Source: Sphingobacteriales bacterium (GTDB taxonomy: Bacteria > Bacteroidota > Bacteroidia > Chitinophagales > JADIYW01). From it: a DNA stretch of 64,000 nucleotides. The translations under genes and the position numbers were made by a program. Within the stretch, counting starts at the first letter, position 1. Each line of letters begins with the position of its first letter. The DNA lies in NCBI GenBank assembly GCA_016721245.1, contig JADKIQ010000003.1:1-64000 (forward strand), written 5' to 3'. This document shows, in pieces, positions 44,975-54,497 of the stretch. The notes under the pieces are model-generated. The model saw only the letters and a program-made list of their open reading frames with translations, did no database searches and was not told the DNA's origin.

Positions 44975-46261
44975 TTATCCCAACGCTTCCAGCATTGCTT
45001 TTGCTTTCAGTAAACATTCTTCGTATTCTTTTTCCGCGTCGCAGTCGATGGTGATGGCACTGCCGGCTTGTATAGAAACGTATTGATTTTGCTCGTTGTA
45101 CAAAATACTTCGTATCACCACATTAAAATCAAAATTTCCTTTGGGTGTCATATAGCCCACCGCACCGGAAAACAAACCTCGTTTGGTTGGTTCATATTGT
45201 TCTATCAATTCCATGGCGGCAATTTTTGGCGCGCCGGTCATCGAACCCATCGGAAATACAGCTTTGATGATTTCAGAGAAACTTAAGTCTTGCGGTATGG
45301 TACAGGTCACTGTAGAAATCATCTGATGTACCTGTTCAAAAGAATAAATACCAAATAGCTCCTCCACTTCTACAGAGTTTTTAAGGGCAATTCTGGAAAA
45401 ATCATTTCTCACTAAATCAACAATCATAACATTTTCACTGCGTTCTTTTTCGTCGAAGAATAATTGTTGTTTCAGTAAATTATCTTGTTTTTTGTCTTGT
45501 ATTCGTTTGCGGGTACCTTTTATCGGCTGCGAAATTAAGGTATTGTTTTGTCGTTTTAAAAAGCGTTCAGGCGAAGCGCACATTAAATAATTTCCTTCGT
45601 TTTTAAAGAAAGAGGTAAATGGTGCTTTAGAGAGTTGATTTAATTTCTGAAAGACACGAACGGTATCAATTAATGCATCTCCTGCGTAAAATTCCTGACA
45701 AAAATTCAACTCATAAATATCTCCAAGCTGGATGTGGGTTTTGATTTTTTCTACGCTCTTTATGTATTCATGCTTTGAGATTCTGTTCTTTATTTTATAA
45801 TCAGATATGCGCATTGCGTTTGTTCTGTTGTTTACGGATTCTAATAACTGCTGAAACTCATGAAGTAATCCTTCTTCATGTATACCAATCTCAACCAGTC
45901 CATTTTCAATTTTCAGCAGATATTTCGGGACAAAAAAATGCAGCAATGGATTCTGGATATGATCGATATTACCGGATGTCAGAGCAGGTTCAATTTCATT
46001 TTTTAAATCGTAATTCAAAAACCCGAACATCCAGTCCTGATGTTTTTGCCGGAAGCTGTCAAATTGCGCTAAACAATCTTTATCAACTGAAATAACGTCA
46101 ATAGCACCAATGGCAAATAAAGAACCAAAGGTAGAATAAGGATAATTGGGATAATTGTTGGAGTCTAAATAACAGAAATGTTTTACCTTATTGGAAACCT
46201 CTAATAGTTGAAGTATAAATGCTTCAATATCCGATACGGGAAATGAATGGAATGTTCTCAT
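44975..46261 (-). CDS. pabB: Aminodeoxychorismate synthase component I
   Basis: 428 residues. Chorismate-binding domain with LGDIYELNFCQEF, YLMCASPERFLK, PIKGTRKR (the Lys of PIKGT is diagnostic for PabB rather than TrpE), ENVMIVDLVRNDFSRI, FPMGSMTGAPKIAAME and IQAGSAITIDCDAEKEYEEC. It amidates chorismate to 4-amino-4-deoxychorismate for folate synthesis. No pabA is in the window. purA lies upstream on the same strand, spacing 33 bases, so the two may be co-transcribed. Confidence 0.93.
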   Translation of the reverse strand: MRTFHSFPVSDIEAFILQLLEVSNKVKHFCYLDSNNYPNYPYSTFGSLFAIGAIDVISVDKDCLAQFDSFRQKHQDWMFGFLNYDLKNEIEPALTSGNIDHIQNPLLHFFVPKYLLKIENGLVEIGIHEEGLLHEFQQLLESVNNRTNAMRISDYKIKNRISKHEYIKSVEKIKTHIQLGDIYELNFCQEFYAGDALIDTVRVFQKLNQLSKAPFTSFFKNEGNYLMCASPERFLKRQNNTLISQPIKGTRKRIQDKKQDNLLKQQLFFDEKERSENVMIVDLVRNDFSRIALKNSVEVEELFGIYSFEQVHQMISTVTCTIPQDLSFSEIIKAVFPMGSMTGAPKIAAMELIEQYEPTKRGLFSGAVGYMTPKGNFDFNVVIRSILYNEQNQYVSIQAGSAITIDCDAEKEYEECLLKAKAMLEALG

Positions 46262-46293
46262 TTATTCTTCGCTTTGCTCAGAAGGAAATAGTG

Positions 46294-47568
46294 CTATGCC
46301 AGTAGTTTTCCTTCCGTCAGGTCGATTAATTGCTCTCTGCCCGGACCATTAGAAACCATGGCCACTTTTGTATTCAGGTATTTTTCCAGGTAATCAACGT
46401 ATGCTTTCAACTCAGCAGATATCGGTCCGCTTGCAGGAATATCTCCCCAGCTTTTAAAGAAAATGTTAGTCGGAACGATTTTTTTGTTCACCATATCATA
46501 TGGTAAATCTTTAGTTTCCTTATTGTCGTATTTATAGTGTGTTGTTACACCAAACTCTTCAAAAGAATTTAAAATATCTGCTTTAGTAATAATTAATTTG
46601 GTAACACCATTAATTAAGCAGGCATAATTTAATGCCGGTAAATCAATCCATCCGCAACGACGGGGTCTGCCGGTGGTAGCACCAAACTCCGAGCCTTCTT
46701 TGCGTAATTTTTCGCCCACCTCATCATCTAATTCAGATGGGAAAGGACCGCCGCCAACACGGGTGCAATAAGCTTTGGTGATGCCGATCACTTCTCCGAT
46801 ATGTTTTGGTGATATACCCAATCCGGTGCAAACTGCCGCAGAAATAGTGTTGGATGATGTAACAAACGGATAGGTGCCGAAATCAATATCCAGCATAGAA
46901 CCCTGTGCGCCTTCTGCCAGAATTCGTTTTCCTTTTTTCAGTGCTTCATTGATAAAATAAACAGACTCTACCTGTTTGAAATCTTTCAGTTTTTCCACCG
47001 CTTCGAACCAGGCGTCTTCCATTTCCTTTAATTCATAATCAAAATTATAAATCTGCAGTAACTGCAAATGTTTTGCTTTCAGCAATTCATATTTTACAAT
47101 AAAGTCCTCTTCCTGAATATCTCCAAAACGCAAACCATTGCGTCCCGTTTTGTCCATGTAGGTAGGTCCGATTCCTTTCAATGTGGAGCCGATTTTAGAA
47201 GTTCCTTTTGAACTTTCAGAAGCAGCATCTAAAATTTTATGTGTGGGCAAAATAAGATTGGCGCGTTTTGAAATCACCAGCCTTTCTTTTACAGGAATGC
47301 CTTGTTTCTCTAAGTTTTCTATTTCTTTTAATAAAGTAACAGGATCAATCACCACACCATTGCCGATATAATTTATTTTTCCGTCACGAAAAATACCGGA
47401 AGGAATGGTATGCAAAACGTGCTTCACTCCATCGATGTAAAGTGTATGTCCGGCATTTGGGCCGCCTTGAAAACGCGCGATGATATCATATTTATCTGCG
47501 AGAAAGTCAACGATTTTTCCTTTTCCTTCATCGCCCCATTGTAAGCCTAAAATTACATCTACTTGCAT
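46294..47568 (-). CDS. purA: Adenylosuccinate synthetase
   Basis: 424 residues. N-terminal LGLQWGDEGKGKIVDFLAD (GTP-binding, catalytic Asp), FQGGPNAGHTLYIDG, STLKGIGPTYMDKTGRNGLR, AYCTRVGGGPFPSELDD, FGATTGRPRRCGWIDLPALN and C-terminal SNGPGREQLIDL. It makes adenylosuccinate from IMP, Asp and GTP. Full length and intact. Confidence 0.97.
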   Translation of the reverse strand: MQVDVILGLQWGDEGKGKIVDFLADKYDIIARFQGGPNAGHTLYIDGVKHVLHTIPSGIFRDGKINYIGNGVVIDPVTLLKEIENLEKQGIPVKERLVISKRANLILPTHKILDAASESSKGTSKIGSTLKGIGPTYMDKTGRNGLRFGDIQEEDFIVKYELLKAKHLQLLQIYNFDYELKEMEDAWFEAVEKLKDFKQVESVYFINEALKKGKRILAEGAQGSMLDIDFGTYPFVTSSNTISAAVCTGLGISPKHIGEVIGITKAYCTRVGGGPFPSELDDEVGEKLRKEGSEFGATTGRPRRCGWIDLPALNYACLINGVTKLIITKADILNSFEEFGVTTHYKYDNKETKDLPYDMVNKKIVPTNIFFKSWGDIPASGPISAELKAYVDYLEKYLNTKVAMVSNGPGREQLIDLTEGKLLA

Positions 47569-47723
47569 GTCTATATATTGGTAAACAGTTATAAATTAAA
47601 GACTAAAAATCCGAAAATTAATCAGCAAAAGCAATTTTTGTAGATAAATTCTGTGTTACTGTTAAGAAAAGAGAGTGAAACCTGATAAATGATTTCTTAT
47701 GGAAGATTTGGTGGTACGTATTT

Positions 47724-48590
47724 TTAACCTACCGATTTGTAAATCGTGTAAGAACTAATAGTTATAATTAAAAAACCCACTAAGCGCATAATCGTTTTAG
47801 GTGTCATAAAACGTAATATAAATGCACCAATTGGTGCGGCAATTACGCCGCCAATTATTAAAGCTAACACAGGCTTCCAGGCCTCAATTCCTAAAAAGAA
47901 AATAAATACACCGGTGCTGAAAAAGGTAACAAAAAATTCTGCCGTGTTTACGGTTCCGATTACTTCCCGCGGTGAATTACCTTTGTCTATTAGGTTGGAA
48001 GAAACAATAGGACCCCAGCCACCACCGCCAATAGAATCAAATAATGCACCAAAAAAACCTAAAATTGGTGCAAATTTCCAACTACTTTGTTTGCTTGGAA
48101 TTTGTCTGACACTTTTTACTAAAATATAAATTCCAAGCAATAATAAATAACCTGCGATATATGGTTTTATTAATTTACCATCTAACACTTTTGAAATTAA
48201 AAAAGCACCAACAATAGCACCAGCTACACCAGTAAATACGAGTCTAAAAAATAATTTTTTATCAATATTACGCATAAAAATATGTGACAAACCTGAAACG
48301 CCTGTTGTAAAAACTTCTGCCGTATGTACACTTGCAGAAGCAATAGCTGGTGGAACACCAATACCAAGTAACATAGTAGAACAGCTTACACCGTAAGCCA
48401 TTCCTAAGGCACCATCAATAATTTGCGCTACAAAACCAGCTGCGATAAACAATAAAAATTCTTTATCAAAACTAAAAGTGTACAAAGGATTTGGATGCGA
48501 AGTGAATATTTTCCATAATAAAAATGAAACTAAACTCACTTTTAATGTTATCATCACGATGGCTACGTATTTAAAATTTACTTTTTCCAT
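47724..48590 (-). CDS. TauE/SafE (TSUP) sulfite/sulfonate exporter-like permease
   Basis: 288 residues, eight membrane segments. TSUP repeats: AAGFVAQIIDGALGMAYGVS, then GALFDSIGGGGWGPIVSSNL (second family repeat with GGG-WGP), TGVSGLSHIFM. Starts MEKVNFKYVAIVMITLKVSL. It probably exports a small sulfur-containing anion; substrate not known. First-gene context: downstream of DUF2490 on the same strand (19 bases), so likely co-transcribed with it. Confidence 0.88.
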   Translation of the reverse strand: MEKVNFKYVAIVMITLKVSLVSFLLWKIFTSHPNPLYTFSFDKEFLLFIAAGFVAQIIDGALGMAYGVSCSTMLLGIGVPPAIASASVHTAEVFTTGVSGLSHIFMRNIDKKLFFRLVFTGVAGAIVGAFLISKVLDGKLIKPYIAGYLLLLGIYILVKSVRQIPSKQSSWKFAPILGFFGALFDSIGGGGWGPIVSSNLIDKGNSPREVIGTVNTAEFFVTFFSTGVFIFFLGIEAWKPVLALIIGGVIAAPIGAFILRFMTPKTIMRLVGFLIITISSYTIYKSVG

Positions 48591-48609
48591 ACTTATATTT
48601 TTTGCGAAT

Positions 48610-49356
48610 CTATTTTTTCTTTTTCTTTAAATGAATATGGTGAACAACGCCAAAACGAAATATATTTCTGTTGAAATATTTATCGCCTGTAGGTCGTTGT
48701 TGAAACCAGTTGACATAACCAACTTCAAATGCTACTGCTTGTATTGGTGCATAAACTAATAAAACTGAAATCCTGTTCTGATCTAATGCATTATACTTTA
48801 TCTTCTTACCGAAATTTATCATTACTTCTTCCATGATTTTTAGCTTTAATGCATGTTTTTCTTCTTTTGGTTTATTTAATAAAATATCTAATCCGAACTG
48901 ATAACGAAAACGCATATTGCCAAAACTAAAACCTTTCACTAATTCTGTTCCATCTATGTTGTGAAAAAATCGAGCTTCCATACGCGCACGATGTGAAACT
49001 GTTACACGCTTGAATGTTTGCTTATTGTTGAATTCTATGTACGGTCGAACTTCCGGTGTTTGCAAATCATAATCAACAGTCGGATCAGTATTAGATAAGA
49101 AAAAACAAAAGCCGACACCAAAATCAAAATTATGCTTAATAGCTGTTTTAAAAGTGGAGCGCATAACCAACTGACTTTGTTTCACTGGTGAAACAAAATG
49201 CCTTTCCTGAATATCAGTGTATACAGAAAATCGATCGTTGATTTTCATATCTTGTACATAGGTATACCATATCAGACTTTGGTGAGTTATATTCTTTTGT
49301 GCATTACTATACTGCATCAAACCAAGAATAGCTATAACAAATAAACTTGTTTTCAT
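48610..49356 (-). CDS. DUF2490 outer-membrane protein
   Basis: 248 residues. Signal peptide MKTSLFVIAILGLMQYSNAQ, then repeated amphipathic strands (ITHQSLIWYTYVQDMKINDR, RFSVYTDIQERHFVSPVKQS, AFEVGYVNWFQQRPTG) and a terminal strand NIFRFGVVHHIHLKKKKK. This is the DUF2490 type of small beta-barrel. The TATATA-CTC-TATAAA box lies 16 bases before the ATG. It leads into the TSUP transporter gene. Confidence 0.87.
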   Translation of the reverse strand: MKTSLFVIAILGLMQYSNAQKNITHQSLIWYTYVQDMKINDRFSVYTDIQERHFVSPVKQSQLVMRSTFKTAIKHNFDFGVGFCFFLSNTDPTVDYDLQTPEVRPYIEFNNKQTFKRVTVSHRARMEARFFHNIDGTELVKGFSFGNMRFRYQFGLDILLNKPKEEKHALKLKIMEEVMINFGKKIKYNALDQNRISVLLVYAPIQAVAFEVGYVNWFQQRPTGDKYFNRNIFRFGVVHHIHLKKKKK

Positions 49357-49372
49357 TTCTACCTACTTAAAC

Positions 49373-49387
49373 TATATACTCTATAAA
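49373..49387. promoter_or_regulatory. Putative operator TATATA-N3-TATAAA before DUF2490
   Basis: TATATACTCTATAAA, near-perfect inverted repeat with a 3-base centre; nearly the same box is at 52739-52753 before the TonB receptor. Confidence 0.45.
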
Positions 49388-49469
49388 ATTTATAGAATAT
49401 CAAAAATAGAAATTAGATATTTATTTTCAAAGAACTTAGTCTTGGAAGACTATAAATTATCAATATTTA

Positions 49470-49901
49470 TTAATTAATTGAGGTTTCATTAATGTTTTTG
49501 TCTATTGACCATTTTCCACCTCCTTTTATCAATAAAAATATGGATGATAATAACATTGCCCAATCTGTTCTGCTCTCGTGCAATAAATTCCAGAATCCGG
49601 TGGCCATGAATAATTTGTATTTGGTAGTTGAAAGTGCAATTAACATAATATAAATCAAAGGAATTACAGCTAAACGAGTAAGTAAACCAATAATTATAAG
49701 TATTCCGCAAACAATTTCAAAAGAACCAACCAGACTACTGAAAAATTCAGGATAGTAAAACCCAATTTTTTCAAACCTGCCTGCACCACGCTCTTGCGGC
49801 AAGATAAATTTCTGAATACCTTCAGATAAAAAAATAACACCAACAATTACCCAAATGATAATTGTTGTCGTATCGTTATCTGTTTGCAGTACGCTTTTTA
49901 T
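49470..49901 (-). CDS. DoxX-family membrane protein (start unclear)
   Basis: About 143 residues with four membrane segments: IIIWVIVGVIFLSEGIQKFI, FFSSLVGSFEIVCGILIIIG, VIPLIYIMLIALSTTKYKL, WAMLLSSIFLLIKGGGKW. KFILPQERGAGRFEKIGFYY is the DoxX lead. The open frame extends upstream without ATG, GTG or TTG before the stop; the ATA at 49901 is where ATG would be expected (a single-base change), while TTG 49802 would remove the first segment. Likely a substitution or sequence error. Predicted quinone/thiosulfate-linked membrane protein; role uncertain. Confidence 0.75.
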   Translation of the reverse strand: MKSVLQTDNDTTTIIIWVIVGVIFLSEGIQKFILPQERGAGRFEKIGFYYPEFFSSLVGSFEIVCGILIIIGLLTRLAVIPLIYIMLIALSTTKYKLFMATGFWNLLHESRTDWAMLLSSIFLLIKGGGKWSIDKNINETSIN

Positions 49902-49948
49902 TGTTTAATTAGATAAAACGTAGTTTTTAGATTGTTAGTAGAAAATAA

Positions 49949-49977
49949 CCATGGCAACACTATAAGCATTGCCATGG
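49949..49977. terminator. Hairpin downstream of the TonB receptor
   Basis: Stem CCATGGCAA / TTGCCATGG with an 11-base loop. On the minus strand it is followed by TTATTTTC, a weak T tract; possible terminator of the receptor gene. Confidence 0.45.
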
Positions 49978-50067
49978 CTTCCTAACAAATGTACGCGAAA
50001 ATGATTTTTTTGCTTTTTCTCAACTTACTTTTTTGCCGTTTAAGAAATTGAATCTGCTGGTTTTATT

Positions 50068-52690
50068 TTAAAAATTATATCTCACAGTAGCACCAAATGT
50101 TCTTTGGTCACCAAGTACACCTGCATAATTTCCCGGGTTTCCGGCACCTGGTAATAATTGTTCAAAATATTGTTTGTTGGTTAAATTTCTGCTCCATACA
50201 AAAATGGAAAATCCTTCTACCGCACGGTAACCTATTCTTGCATTCAGTAAGTAATAACCATCTATATTTAAATATTTTGAAGGTGATGGACTGGAAGAAA
50301 ATTTAGAACGATAGTAATTATCTATTCCTAAAAAGACTTCACCTTTCTGTTTAAAGATAGTTACAGGATATGCGGCATCAACACCAAAGGTGGCAATATA
50401 TTTAGAAATACCTGGTAATACACCACCTGAAATATCTTTGAATGCTGGTCGTGCACCCGTTTCTTCCAACGGAAGCGGCGCATTTTTAAACGATAAATAT
50501 TTGCCATCTGTAAACGTAAAGCCACCATTTAAGGTTATAAATCTTTTAAAGCGATAACTTAATTCCAATTCAACACCAATTAATCTGATTTTATCTGCAT
50601 TCGCCAGATAACCTCTGTTTAAGGTTAAGTCAGGTGTTTGTACCAGTGTCTGATAATTTTTTATTTGTGTAAAGAAAGTCGTTACGTTTAACGTAGAATT
50701 TTTTATAGGTTCTGTTTTCAACCCAAATTCAAAGTGATGTGTAAGTTCCGGTTTCACTTTTGCTAAATCTGTTAAAACACCGGTACTGTCTGTTGGAAGT
50801 CCGCCTAAGTTAAGTCCTATTGGTTTAAATGTATTAGCATAAGTAGTGTAAATTTTAACTTGTTTATGTGGTGAGTAGGCTACTGTTAGTTGACCGGAAG
50901 CATTGAAATTACTGGCACTTGCTTGAAAAGCCTGATTGGAATAAACAGAATTTTTTAATGCTAATAATGCTGGATTAGTTGTTTCGAGACCGCCATATAC
51001 TTCTCTTCTGAAATCAACAGATTTTTTGTCATAGTTTAGTCTTATCCCTGGTAGAATTCTGAAACCTTTAAAAATTTCCCAATCTACTTGTGCAAATAAT
51101 GCACCACTAAAATTATCTAATGATGGATAGGATTTTAAACCATAGCCTCCCAACAAACCTGGTGTTTTCCAAAGTGCACTGGTAGAAGATTGAACGAATC
51201 TCCAGGTGTCTTTTCCGGCTTCTTCCTGATGAAATCCATCGGCGCGCAATCTCTGTCCAAATAAGAAAGCACCAAATACACCACTTAATTTTTTAGAAAA
51301 TGTAGCCGCATATCTGAACTCTTGTGACCATTGTCTGTGTTTAGATGGTGCTTGTGACAGTGCTAATGCTTGCAAACCTGTAAAATCTCTGTCGTTGGAA
51401 GGCATCCATTTCCAAAAACGTAATGCAGTAGTAGAGGTTAAGGTTCCTTTCCCTAATTTGTAATCAACATTAACAGAAACGCCACCCATATTTTGTCCGG
51501 ATTTCCATGGTGTATCATGATCTATTATTCTGTCAAACGGATTTTGAGAAGGTAATGAATAGCCTAAACTTGAAATGATACTATCAAATTGTCTGTAACC
51601 TGCTCGTTGTGTATGTACCACACCTGCATTTACCTGTGCATAACCATCAGGTCGTTGAGAAGTGAAATCGCCTGATACTAAAATTTCTATTTTATCAATA
51701 GGTTTGTATAACAATTGGAGTCTTGCACTTATATTACTCAATGTATTTACATCGTTGCCTGTTTTTATATTTTTTAATCAAACCGTTTCTGTGCGTTCCT
51801 GAAAAGGATATACGAGCTGCCAATTTATCTTTCACTATTGGGCCGGAAATGGAAACTTTTCCTTGCACATATTGAAAATTTCCATAACTTAATTCTAAAT
51901 TTCCCTGTCTGATAAATGTTGGTTTTCTGGTGGTGATATTAAAAGCACCTGCAGTAGTATTCTTACCAAACAATGTACCTTGCGGACCTCTTAAAACTTC
52001 AATTTGTTGTATATCTACAAAATCCAAAGTAGTGGCTGCCGGTCTTGCATAATATACACCATCTACATAAAATCCAACACCAGGATCCAAACCATCATTA
52101 GAAAGACCAAATGTAGTACCCAATCCTCTAATATTTAAAGAAGTATTTCTTGGATTGGATGAGTATAGCTGAACAGACGGAATTAATTCTTTTACCCTGT
52201 TTACATTAAAAGAGCCACTATTCTCTATTTGATTGGCACCAATAACAGTAATAGGAATTGGAATATCCTGTGCTTCTTCATTTCTTCTTCTTGAAGTAAC
52301 GACAATTTCATCAAGGTTGCTGTTTCCTTCAATTACTCCAATTCTTAATTCTTTGGTCCAGTCCTTTATTTCCAGTTCTTTATCCTCATAACCTAAATAG
52401 GTTATTATCAAAATATTATTGGTTGTAGTATCATCTACTGCTATTTCAAAGTATCCTTTTTCATCAGTAGTTGCACCAAGAGTTGTTCCTTTTAGTACAA
52501 CATTGGCACCAAAAAGACGCTCATTTTTAGCAATATTTAGAATGGTACCCTTTAATAAGTGTTTTGAAGTAAGCTTATTTTGAACGGATACTTGAATTGA
52601 TTGCGTCGTATCAGATTCTTGTGCATGCAGCAAAGATGATATTGCAATCAGAAGAATAAGGCTGATTATTTGTAAACTATTTTTTTTCAT
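50068..52690 (-). CDS. TonB-dependent outer-membrane receptor (frameshifted)
   Basis: About 873 residues from ATG 52690 (MKKNSLQIISLILLIAISSL signal). N-terminal CarboxypepD-reg-like domain (KGTILNIAKNERLFGANVVL), TonB-box region (LDEIVVTSRRR), plug (IPSVQLYSSNPRNTSLNIRG; IEVLRGPQGTLFGKNTTAGA) and a long barrel (TYANTFKPIGLNLGGL) ending FGATVRYNF. An extra A near 51772 breaks the frame and is probably an error. Takes up an iron complex or other large nutrient; substrate unknown. The TATATA-GAG-TATATA box lies 48 bases upstream of the start. Fur is encoded 2 kb upstream. Confidence 0.93.
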
Positions 52691-52738
52691 AACAGATATT
52701 TTTTTTAGAAAGTGCACAAATCTATAAAATCTACCAAA

Positions 52739-52753
52739 TATATAGAGTATATA
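52739..52753. promoter_or_regulatory. Putative operator TATATA-N3-TATATA before the TonB receptor
   Basis: TATATAGAGTATATA, perfect inverted repeat with a 3-base centre, flanked by AAATCTATA...TATAGATTT arms. Shared with the DUF2490 promoter. Confidence 0.5.
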
Positions 52754-52817
52754 GATTTATTAAATTAACGTTATGCTTTAAATCGGAATGATAGTATATT
52801 TAAACAAATAAAAAGAG

Positions 52818-53144
52818 ATGCTTACAAACTATTGGATATGGCTGGCTATTATTTTTAATGCACTGACGAACATTGGATTTAAATATGCATCCATGGTGGA
52901 AGATAATGCAAAGAAAAAATGGATTTTGTTTTCCGGCGCTTTGGTATTCGGATTGCTGAACTCAATCTGTTTTACAGAGGCATTGAAAACAATACCGTTA
53001 AACATTGCGAGTGCGGTTTTCTTTTCGCTCACCATCGTCAGTTTATCGATGGTTTCTTATTTCGTATTTAATGAAGAAATGAACTGGCTGCACGTAGGAG
53101 GCACCTTTGTCATTATTGCAGGTGTAGTTATGATAAATGCATAA
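52818..53144 (+). CDS. Small DMT/SMR-like transporter (108 aa)
   Basis: Four membrane segments: IWLAIIFNALTNIGFKYASM, WILFSGALVFGLLNSICFTE, IPLNIASAVFFSLTIVSLSM, WLHVGGTFVIIAGVVMIN. It has the size and 'GFKYA...LN...VV-INA' pattern of SMR/EamA half-size transporters. In true SMR drug exporters the first segment holds an essential Glu (E14 of EmrE); here the matching place is Asn/Ala, so proton-coupled drug export is unlikely. Role unknown. Confidence 0.75.
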   Translation: MLTNYWIWLAIIFNALTNIGFKYASMVEDNAKKKWILFSGALVFGLLNSICFTEALKTIPLNIASAVFFSLTIVSLSMVSYFVFNEEMNWLHVGGTFVIIAGVVMINA

Positions 53145-53149
53145 TAGGA

Positions 53150-54487
53150 TTAGTTTTCCTTTTTCGGTTTGATACGCACCATATCTATTTTCGGCATTTC
53201 TTTTTCTTTAAAGAAATAATTCTTCTGAGCTTTTAAACGCTTCTCAAAATCCGTAAATTTTTTATTACTACTTTTTGTCCAAAGACATTCAGCTATGGCC
53301 AGCAGTCTTGGAAAAACCATGTATTGCAAATCATTTTCATCTTTGATAAACTGCGTAAAGACAAATGCTTGTCCACCCAAAATATGTGACTGTATTTTGC
53401 TGTCTTTTATTTTGCCCATTGGGTTAAAAGAGTAGGCTTTGTCCAAAGGCAGGAAGGTCATACTAAACGATTTTTTCTCATCATCCCAGTCCTGATAGTA
53501 GTCCAGAGAACAGGACTGGCGCGGAGCCATAATTACATCATTTCCTTTCTCTGCTTCACTCCAGCCGTTCTTACTGCTTTTGTAGCTCGTCATTATTTCA
53601 TTGTCAAATAAACGATAGTCTGTGCCGATAATTTTCTTATTCTTAGAAGATAAATAACGAATAGTTGCAGTATCTGTAAGACTGTTACCGATATGAATAT
53701 AAGGTCCGGGAAATAAGGCGCAAACCTCGTCAATGATATTTTTATTGTTTTGCAAATACAAATCTTCCGTTGCTGACGGTAAACTGATTTCAGGAATTAT
53801 ATTGATATAGCGTTCCTGTGCATATTTCAGAATCTCTTTTATCTGCGCTTGTGTGTAGAAACTACTTTTATCTATCAGTAAAGAGTCTTTCTTTAATTCA
53901 ATTCTCCATTTTGATTCATCCGCCAGCTGCCAGTGAAACTGATTTAATTTCAGTTTTGCCATTGCATCGAGATACTGTTTTATAACATCGGGCCCAAAAA
54001 AATGATGCACAACATCCAGGTGCATACCGCGAAAGGAGAAAGCTGGATTGTCTTTTATTTCCAGACAAGGCAGCGTTTTTACAGAGTCTTTTTTCAGCAA
54101 CTGCATCAAACTCTGAACACCGTAAAACAAACCGGCATTTCCGGAGGAGGTAACAGAAATCGTAGTGGGTGAAACAGTTAATGTATATCCGTCTGATGGA
54201 ATATCTGTAGCCTTAGGCTGTAGTAAGTTTAAGGTAACAGCGGTTGTTGCGAAAGCCACCAAAGGAATATTTTTTTCTTTAATAAAATCCGTTAATTGCT
54301 TTTGAATTAATTTAGTTGCATCATCTCCGCGTATAATTTTGATATCAAATCCTTTTGCGTAACTGAAAATTCCCGCATTGTATTTTATATCATTTGGTTT
54401 CGGAATAATAGAAACCTGAGCATTTGTTTTAGCGCAGAACAAAAATAAAACAATTAGCAGGGTTGTTGTAACATGCTTCTGTGTCAT
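53150..54487 (-). CDS. GH20-like beta-N-acetylhexosaminidase homologue lacking the catalytic Asp-Glu
   Basis: About 445 residues from ATG 54487 (MTQKHVTTTLLIVLFLFCAK then TNAQ); the frame upstream to 54541 overlaps fur. Features: GH20b domain (SIIPKPNDIKYNAGIF), GH20 barrel FRGMHLDVVHHFFGPDVI, LNQFHWQLADESKWRIE (usual HWHLTDD-GWRIE), IIPEISLPSATEDLYL. Where family members have HIGGDE, this protein has YIHIGNSLTDTATIR, with no Asp-Glu pair. C-terminal half retains CSLDYYQDWD and LGGQAFVFTQ. Signal peptide present, so it acts outside the cytoplasm. Probably a carbohydrate-binding pseudoenzyme rather than a hydrolase. Confidence 0.85.
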   Translation of the reverse strand: MTQKHVTTTLLIVLFLFCAKTNAQVSIIPKPNDIKYNAGIFSYAKGFDIKIIRGDDATKLIQKQLTDFIKEKNIPLVAFATTAVTLNLLQPKATDIPSDGYTLTVSPTTISVTSSGNAGLFYGVQSLMQLLKKDSVKTLPCLEIKDNPAFSFRGMHLDVVHHFFGPDVIKQYLDAMAKLKLNQFHWQLADESKWRIELKKDSLLIDKSSFYTQAQIKEILKYAQERYINIIPEISLPSATEDLYLQNNKNIIDEVCALFPGPYIHIGNSLTDTATIRYLSSKNKKIIGTDYRLFDNEIMTSYKSSKNGWSEAEKGNDVIMAPRQSCSLDYYQDWDDEKKSFSMTFLPLDKAYSFNPMGKIKDSKIQSHILGGQAFVFTQFIKDENDLQYMVFPRLLAIAECLWTKSSNKKFTDFEKRLKAQKNYFFKEKEMPKIDMVRIKPKKEN

Positions 54488-54497
54488 ATAAGATGGT

